Source of the DNA: Phaeodactylibacter sp.
GTDB taxonomy: Bacteria; Bacteroidota; Bacteroidia; Chitinophagales; Saprospiraceae
Assembly (NCBI GenBank): GCA_024102975.1
Contig: JAGFJD010000157.1
Coordinates: forward strand, 1 to 33,605
Direction of reading: 5' to 3'
Length of the DNA stretch: 33,605 nt
The notes below the pieces were generated by a model. That model was not told the origin of the DNA. It did not search any database and was given only the letters and a program-made list of their open reading frames with translations. The stretch's first letter is position 1. Each line of letters starts with the position of its first letter. Both the position numbers and the translations under genes were made by a program. This document shows positions 29,763 to 33,605 of the stretch, one piece after another.

Positions 29763-30795
29763 TTATACGCCCTGTTCTTCTTCGGCATAAACGTCCCAGT
29801 TTAGATCTTCGAGATTACCCAAAAACGGAATGGCGCCAAAGCGGCCGTTCAGATAGCCCTTCTGAATGTTCAGGTCGAAGCGGATATCGAAGTCGCTGAG
29901 CGGGTACAAGGCCGTCTCTCCCGAGGGCTTCTTCTCGGCAAACCAGATCTCATCCTGGCGGAAGATGGACTGGTCCAGCAGGTTGGACTCATGAGTGGTA
30001 AAGAGGAACTGCCCTTTGGTTTGCTTGTCCTTCACGAATTTGGCGACCAGTTCCTTCAGCAGATAGGGATGAATGCTTTGATCGATCTCATCTATAATGA
30101 TGGTGGACGGGAAATGGATAGCCTGGAAAATGGTGGGGATCAACTCCAATAACCTGAGGGTGCCGTCCGATTCCTCCTCCAGGGTGAAATCAAGAGATTC
30201 TCCCTTTTCATTCTTATGCTGGGCGATCAACCGTTTGACTACCACCTTGCCGTTTTCCAGCATAGCCAGGGTCTCCTCCCCTACCTTTGCTGACTTCAAC
30301 TGGACAAAGCGGTTGCCTGTTTCATCCTTCCGTATTTCCTCTTTGATTTTCCGGGTGTATTCCTCATCGCCCTTTCCGAAAAACTCGTCGATATCGTAGG
30401 TTCTAAGTTCAAGCTTGTCGATTCCCGTTTTCAGGGAGCTGGCCAGCTCGTTGGTGAAGGCTCGGAAGCCTGGCTGATCTAGCATGCGCCCGAGTAGAAA
30501 CTGGGGCTTTGTTTTCGGAAAAATAACCATTAGGTACCGGTCAAACCACTGATAGGCACGCCGAATGTATTTAAAAGCAATCTTAGCCTTCGCCATGAGG
30601 GTGATCAGCGGTGGTCGTCTTTAAGCAGCTCTTCCTCATAGAGCTTGATCCGCAACCGGTCTTCTTCCGTGCGGTAGTAATCCGAATGGACTTCGATGTT
30701 CGTTTTTCCTTCCTGAACGGTACGGTTGAACACCAATTCATCCTTTTTGCCGAAATGGGTACGGTATAGCCATTCTTCGGAAATGGATAACACTC
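29763..30795 (-). pseudogene. AAA15-type ATPase, truncated and frameshifted
   Basis: Two reading frames join into one ATPase. The 5' part (30605-30793) encodes SISEEWLYRTHFGKKDELVFNR ... ELLKDDH. The 3' part (29763-30596) has the ABC-type signature ESDGTLRLLELIP, Walker B TIIIDEIDQSIHP and an H-loop FLFTTHESNLLD. Restoring one G:C in the GG run at 30610-30611 gives a continuous DDHPLITLMAKAKIAF, so a one-base deletion broke the frame. The Walker A region (roughly the first 100 residues) is missing. The gene is cut at ~30795, next to cassette B starting at 30800. Intact relatives act as AbiLi/OLD-like defence ATPases. This copy should be non-functional. Confidence 0.75.
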
Positions 30796-30799
30796 ACAA

Positions 30800-32004
30800 A
30801 GGAAACGAACCACCCATTTTCCACGTTACCTTTGAAAACGCCAAAACGGTTATGGCTAAATCTCTCGAACAACAAACCTATCAATTCCTCAAAGCGCTGG
30901 GAAAATTTGACTATGCACTTTCCAGCCTGGACCGCATCTGGGAAGTGCTCTTCAAAGGATCGGGGCAGCAATGGAACTACCTCTACATTTCAAAATACCA
31001 AAAGACGTATTTCATCAACCATGTCAACGGAGAGAGCGGCACGTTGGAGGTGGAGCCGGAAAAAAGCGTCAAGGTCATGGAATCGGGAGCCTTTTCCAAT
31101 GCCCGGCCCTTTTATCCGGAGGAAGAGCTGATGGAAGAGTGGCGACAACTCCTTTCCGCCGCCGGGAAATGGCTGAAGCTGGTGGAGAAGGACTGGATCA
31201 AAGCCAACAAGCAAGTCCAGGAAGAATACCCCTTGAAGTACAGGTACGGCGCCGTCCCCCACTCCCTTGTCCGGGAATCCATACCAGGCGCTTTCCGGTT
31301 GGATAAAACACTCGGTAAATCCAAAGCGAGAAAGCTGACCCGCCTGGTGGAGGAAGGCTATTTCATGAACCGGGAAAATACCATCGCCACCTCCATGACG
31401 GCGGCAAAATATTTTGAGTATTGCAGGATCGCCTATTTAGCGGCGGCCAGAAAGGAGGATGAGGTAGCCCCCTCGCTCTCCGGAAGAGAAATGTACAAGC
31501 TATACGCCGATGGCCGGCACGACGGCCTGCTCGATATCGATCCGGATTCCGAACAGGAATTTTCCGACTGGATTGATCATAAACACCCCAAATGGACGGG
31601 CGGAGGGCATCCCTGGGAGATCAAACGGGGCGGCAATACCACGCATATTGACCTCAGTGTCCGCCGGCCGGACTACTACTCCAAAGAGGGTTTTGTGGTG
31701 GAAGTAAACGGCCCGTCCATCATCCGCATGGTAGAGGCCATGAAAATGTTCCTGGCCATCCATGAAGCTTCACTGCCCATCTCCATAGCTGAGCCCGAGA
31801 GCGTGAGGAAAAGGTTGCTGGGGCAGGATAATGTCGGCATTATCCCGGAATACGCCTCCCTTCACCGGGCCAACCAGCGCTTCCACCCGGAGGAGGATGT
31901 CTTTGAAGTGATGTATTACGAGGACCTGGGCCGGTACAAACGGAGGATCACGCCGTTTATCCGGTGGGAGGCGCTGCCGGTGCTGCGGTTGAGGGATGTC
32001 TAAA
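30800..32004 (+). repeat. Duplicated 1.2-kb cassette, copy B
   Basis: Collinear with 25741-26945 without gaps. Its left edge directly abuts the truncated AAA15 gene, which suggests that arrival of this copy removed the 5' end of the ATPase gene. Together the two copies form 1.2-kb direct repeats around ~3.9 kb that contains the toxin-antitoxin and AbiEi genes. Confidence 0.85.
30852..32003 (+). CDS. Unrecognised 383-residue protein, copy B (HPWEI-RGGN family)
   Basis: Paralogue of 25793-26944, same length, about 92% identical by eye. The ATG of MAKSLEQQ is chosen because the copy A frame has a stop upstream and no other start. An in-frame extension to 30726 exists only here and runs into the ATPase remnant. 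The central GGGHPWEIKRGGNTTHIDL signature and SGREMYKLYADGRHDGLLDID are unchanged. Differences are mostly conservative and concentrated in the N-terminal 80 residues and near 175-210. Function unknown. It is divergent from the broken ATPase gene and convergent with the GIY-YIG-like gene. Confidence 0.85.
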   Translation: MAKSLEQQTYQFLKALGKFDYALSSLDRIWEVLFKGSGQQWNYLYISKYQKTYFINHVNGESGTLEVEPEKSVKVMESGAFSNARPFYPEEELMEEWRQLLSAAGKWLKLVEKDWIKANKQVQEEYPLKYRYGAVPHSLVRESIPGAFRLDKTLGKSKARKLTRLVEEGYFMNRENTIATSMTAAKYFEYCRIAYLAAARKEDEVAPSLSGREMYKLYADGRHDGLLDIDPDSEQEFSDWIDHKHPKWTGGGHPWEIKRGGNTTHIDLSVRRPDYYSKEGFVVEVNGPSIIRMVEAMKMFLAIHEASLPISIAEPESVRKRLLGQDNVGIIPEYASLHRANQRFHPEEDVFEVMYYEDLGRYKRRITPFIRWEALPVLRLRDV

Positions 32005-32041
32005 TTCATCCATTCCCCCTTTATTCTTTCAGGCCTTACAC

Positions 32042-32392
32042 CTATTCTTTTTCGTCCGGAAACGGCTGGTCAAACCTGGATTTTCTGCGTAGGGGGTTCC
32101 CCCTTGGCCGCCTGCCATGTTTTTCAATATAAGCCTGAATATGTTCACTTTCCAGCTTTTTAGCCAACATTCGATTAGGAATATCCCTGATAAGAATCCG
32201 CCCGGTAAAGCGGAGCCAATTTTCCGGAAGGTTCAGATGATAGGCCTGGTCACGGACCCGGCTTGACAGGCCGTCTTCCTCTTCAATTGGGGTGTCACTT
32301 ATACCATATTTATACAAATCGTCCTCTTTTCTATCCCAAATCAGGTATAGATGATGGGGGTTCAGGTTCTTATTGGAATTACCGTGATCCAA
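32042..32392 (-). CDS. GIY-YIG/URI-like nuclease domain, possibly a toxin fragment
   Basis: This ~116-residue domain has HHLYLIWDRKEDDLYKYGIS, which fits the GIY...YIG motif (Tyr pair spaced ~10 residues). SSRVRDQAYHLNL supplies the conserved Arg, and AKKLESEHIQAYIEKHGRRPRGNP supplies the catalytic Glu and an end typical of URI-type toxin domains of polymorphic toxins. The only start available is TTG at 32392. The frame is open further upstream into the DUF4240 gene end without an ATG, which suggests the domain once belonged to a larger protein. It follows the DUF4240 gene by 17 bp. It may be a stand-alone nuclease or a remnant. Confidence 0.6.
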   Translation of the reverse strand: MDHGNSNKNLNPHHLYLIWDRKEDDLYKYGISDTPIEEEDGLSSRVRDQAYHLNLPENWLRFTGRILIRDIPNRMLAKKLESEHIQAYIEKHGRRPRGNPLRRKSRFDQPFPDEKE

Positions 32393-32409
32393 AGGAAGGG
32401 TATTGATGA

Positions 32410-32973
32410 CTACTGCCAGCCTTGTTTGTTGCTGCCGGTCTCGAAATTAAAAGCTGGCGTGGAAAGAAACCTTTTCTCCGTTTTACGCTCATAGGCCTTA
32501 GCCGCCACATAGAGTAGATTCTCAAAAGCCAGGCCGGAGGGAAACTTCGACGGATCGGCTAGCACGCTTAAGTAAGCTTCTTTACCATTCGCTACCACGC
32601 AGCAACGAGCGTATAAAAATTCATCATCGGAGAAATAGCCATCCGGGTCATCACGCATCATGGCATCAGCGTGGGCGCTGGTATCAAGAGACCATAGCTT
32701 TTCGGAAAGAATGTCATAAAACTGGTAGATCTTGGCAACCGGCATTTCTGATAATGCCGCTACGGCTGGCTCAATTATATGGCTATTGTCTTCTGTCTTT
32801 GACCAATCCAGCATGGCTATTAATGCCCAGAACTCTTCCTCGTCCATCACTTCTGAGGAGTCGGGAAGGTTATGAACCCGAATTTCCAGCTCTGCGTTTC
32901 CGTAGTGCTCTTTCAGGTCTTGCACTACGTCCTGATTCAGGTTGCGGGTATTAATCTTCAATACTGTTGGCAT
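32410..32973 (-). CDS. DUF4240-domain protein
   Basis: This 187-residue cytoplasmic protein starts at MPTVLKINTRNL, the first ATG after the intergenic hairpin region; the longer frame upstream overlaps that hairpin. Residues ~46-165 match DUF4240: EEEFWALIAMLDW, EMPVAKIYQFYDILSEKLWSLDT, YFSDDEFLYARCCVVANGKEAYLSVLADP and FENLLYVAAKAYERKT. The N-terminal ~45 residues (beta-alpha, NQDVVQDLKEHYGNAELEIRV) are an extra segment. The biochemical role of DUF4240 is unknown; it occurs in regulatory and toxin-immunity settings. It is cotranscribed with the GIY-YIG-like gene, but it lies upstream, unlike a usual toxin-immunity order. Confidence 0.78.
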   Translation of the reverse strand: MPTVLKINTRNLNQDVVQDLKEHYGNAELEIRVHNLPDSSEVMDEEEFWALIAMLDWSKTEDNSHIIEPAVAALSEMPVAKIYQFYDILSEKLWSLDTSAHADAMMRDDPDGYFSDDEFLYARCCVVANGKEAYLSVLADPSKFPSGLAFENLLYVAAKAYERKTEKRFLSTPAFNFETGSNKQGWQ

Positions 32974-33055
32974 ACGACGGATTTTGTTCCTAAATATAAG
33001 GCTTTCAGGATACAAAGAAAACGTTCTGTTGTAAAAGATAGTTTCTCGCGTAGAA

Positions 33056-33099
33056 TGCACATTTGAGTAAATAAGGCTGCTTATTTGGTCAAATGTGCA
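33056..33099. terminator. 44-bp near-perfect hairpin after the dimethylargininase gene
   Basis: TGCACATTTGA-gt-AAATAAG, loop gctg, and the mirror arm CTTATTT-gg-TCAAATGTGCA give a 20-bp stem with one 2-base internal mismatch. It starts 8 bp past the stop at 33108. There is no T-run, so it may serve as a transcript end or RNA-stability structure. Confidence 0.6.
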
Positions 33100-33107
33100 G
33101 TTCCCAC

Positions 33108-33605
33108 CTAAAAAACCACCGACAAACAAGTCAGCCCCCCATCCATTTTCCGGAATTCCGACATTTCTACCTCGATGATGGGAAAGCACCCCTCCGCTAT
33201 TCGCTGCTTCACGGTTGGGAAACCGGCGGGCGCCAGCACTGTGCCATTGATCAGCAAACAATTGGCGGCATAAGCTTCCTCCTCCTCCACCCGGATAACC
33301 TGGCCGGAAGCAAACCTCCCCGCAAATTCATCAATGGAGAGGAAAGTATTTTTCCCGATATACGCCACCCCCGTTTTCAGGTGCAGGTTGCTGCTCACCG
33401 GAATTTCGGAAGAAGTGTAGTCACACTCAGAAAGCATACCCGCCAGCTGCCGCGCCCCTTCCGCATTGGTCCGTTCGGACCTGCCGATGAAAAAGTGATT
33501 GTCAACTCTCAGTATGTCGCCCCCATCCACCGTCCCGGGAGGCTTTATGGTGGCCAGGGGCCTGTATTCCGCCAGTACCTCCGCGACGGCCGCCACTTCT
33601 CCCCG
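33108..33605 (-). CDS. Dimethylarginine dimethylaminohydrolase-like protein, 5' end outside window
   Basis: The frame is open to the window edge, leaving ~165 C-terminal residues. Visible family features are KPPGTVDGGDILRV with its acidic pair, FFIGRSERTNAEG, the catalytic His in VSSNLHLKTGVAYIG, and the nucleophilic Cys near the end in KMDGGLTCLSVVF. These are the hallmarks of the DDAH branch of the guanidine-modifying superfamily, which converts methylated arginines to citrulline and an amine. Related enzymes in this superfamily act on ornithine or arginine, so substrate is not certain. No in-window neighbour shares its pathway. Confidence 0.88.
   Translation of the reverse strand, partial: RGEVAAVAEVLAEYRPLATIKPPGTVDGGDILRVDNHFFIGRSERTNAEGARQLAGMLSECDYTSSEIPVSSNLHLKTGVAYIGKNTFLSIDEFAGRFASGQVIRVEEEEAYAANCLLINGTVLAPAGFPTVKQRIAEGCFPIIEVEMSEFRKMDGGLTCLSVVF

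Overview
The window looks like a chromosomal segment of a Bacteroidota bacterium, probably from the Saprospirales. The main evidence is a set of secreted proteins with type IX secretion system (T9SS) C-terminal sorting domains, SprB-type repeats, a giant beta-propeller/Y_Y_Y sensor kinase paired with a LytTR regulator, a MuiA-type DUF4139 protein, and high-GC coding DNA with few clear Shine-Dalgarno sites. The lineage is an inference from gene content. No tRNA, rRNA or CRISPR array was seen.

Layout. 1-600: a truncated PIN-toxin gene broken by a palindromic mobile repeat, then more palindromes. 604-2203: a small membrane protein, a rhodanese, a candidate structured RNA, a strong bidirectional terminator and a membrane-anchored protein. 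2440-6354: a LytTR response regulator and its two-component hybrid sensor, a compact operon. 6604-15473: a secreted beta-helix protein (T9SS), an orphan sorting-domain remnant, a DJ-1/PfpI lipoprotein, a secreted Tyr/Trp-repeat protein and a MuiA-like protein. 15474-16279: no gene, but a nested palindromic repeat structure. 16280-22375: a CnoX-like thioredoxin-TPR protein, a probable outer-membrane protein, and a 1319-residue protein with four fasciclin domains built from 909-bp tandem repeats. 22619-25361: an ArsR-controlled metalloid-type cluster (ArsR, CxxC mini-thioredoxin, PF03773-type permease, and an ArsG-like permease lacking its N-terminal half). A 22-bp operator is shared upstream of arsR and of the thioredoxin gene. 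25741-32973: an accessory island bounded by two copies (about 92% identical proteins) of an unrecognised 383-residue gene. It holds a VapBC-like pair, an AbiEi-type antitoxin without its toxin, a broken AAA15-type ATPase, a GIY-YIG-like nuclease domain and a DUF4240 gene. 33108-end: the C-terminal half of a dimethylargininase-type hydrolase.

The most distinctive features are the dispersed intergenic repeats. A ~146-bp element has 14-bp terminal inverted repeats and 9-bp target duplications, with a 34-bp palindrome nested in two of its three copies. A 104-bp double-hairpin element occurs twice (102/104 identical), in the same orientation relative to the upstream gene. Two ~160-bp hairpin elements share a core but have unrelated ends. 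The best candidate for an undescribed system is the duplicated 383-residue gene cassette that brackets the toxin-antitoxin/defence remnants. Its function cannot be read from the sequence.
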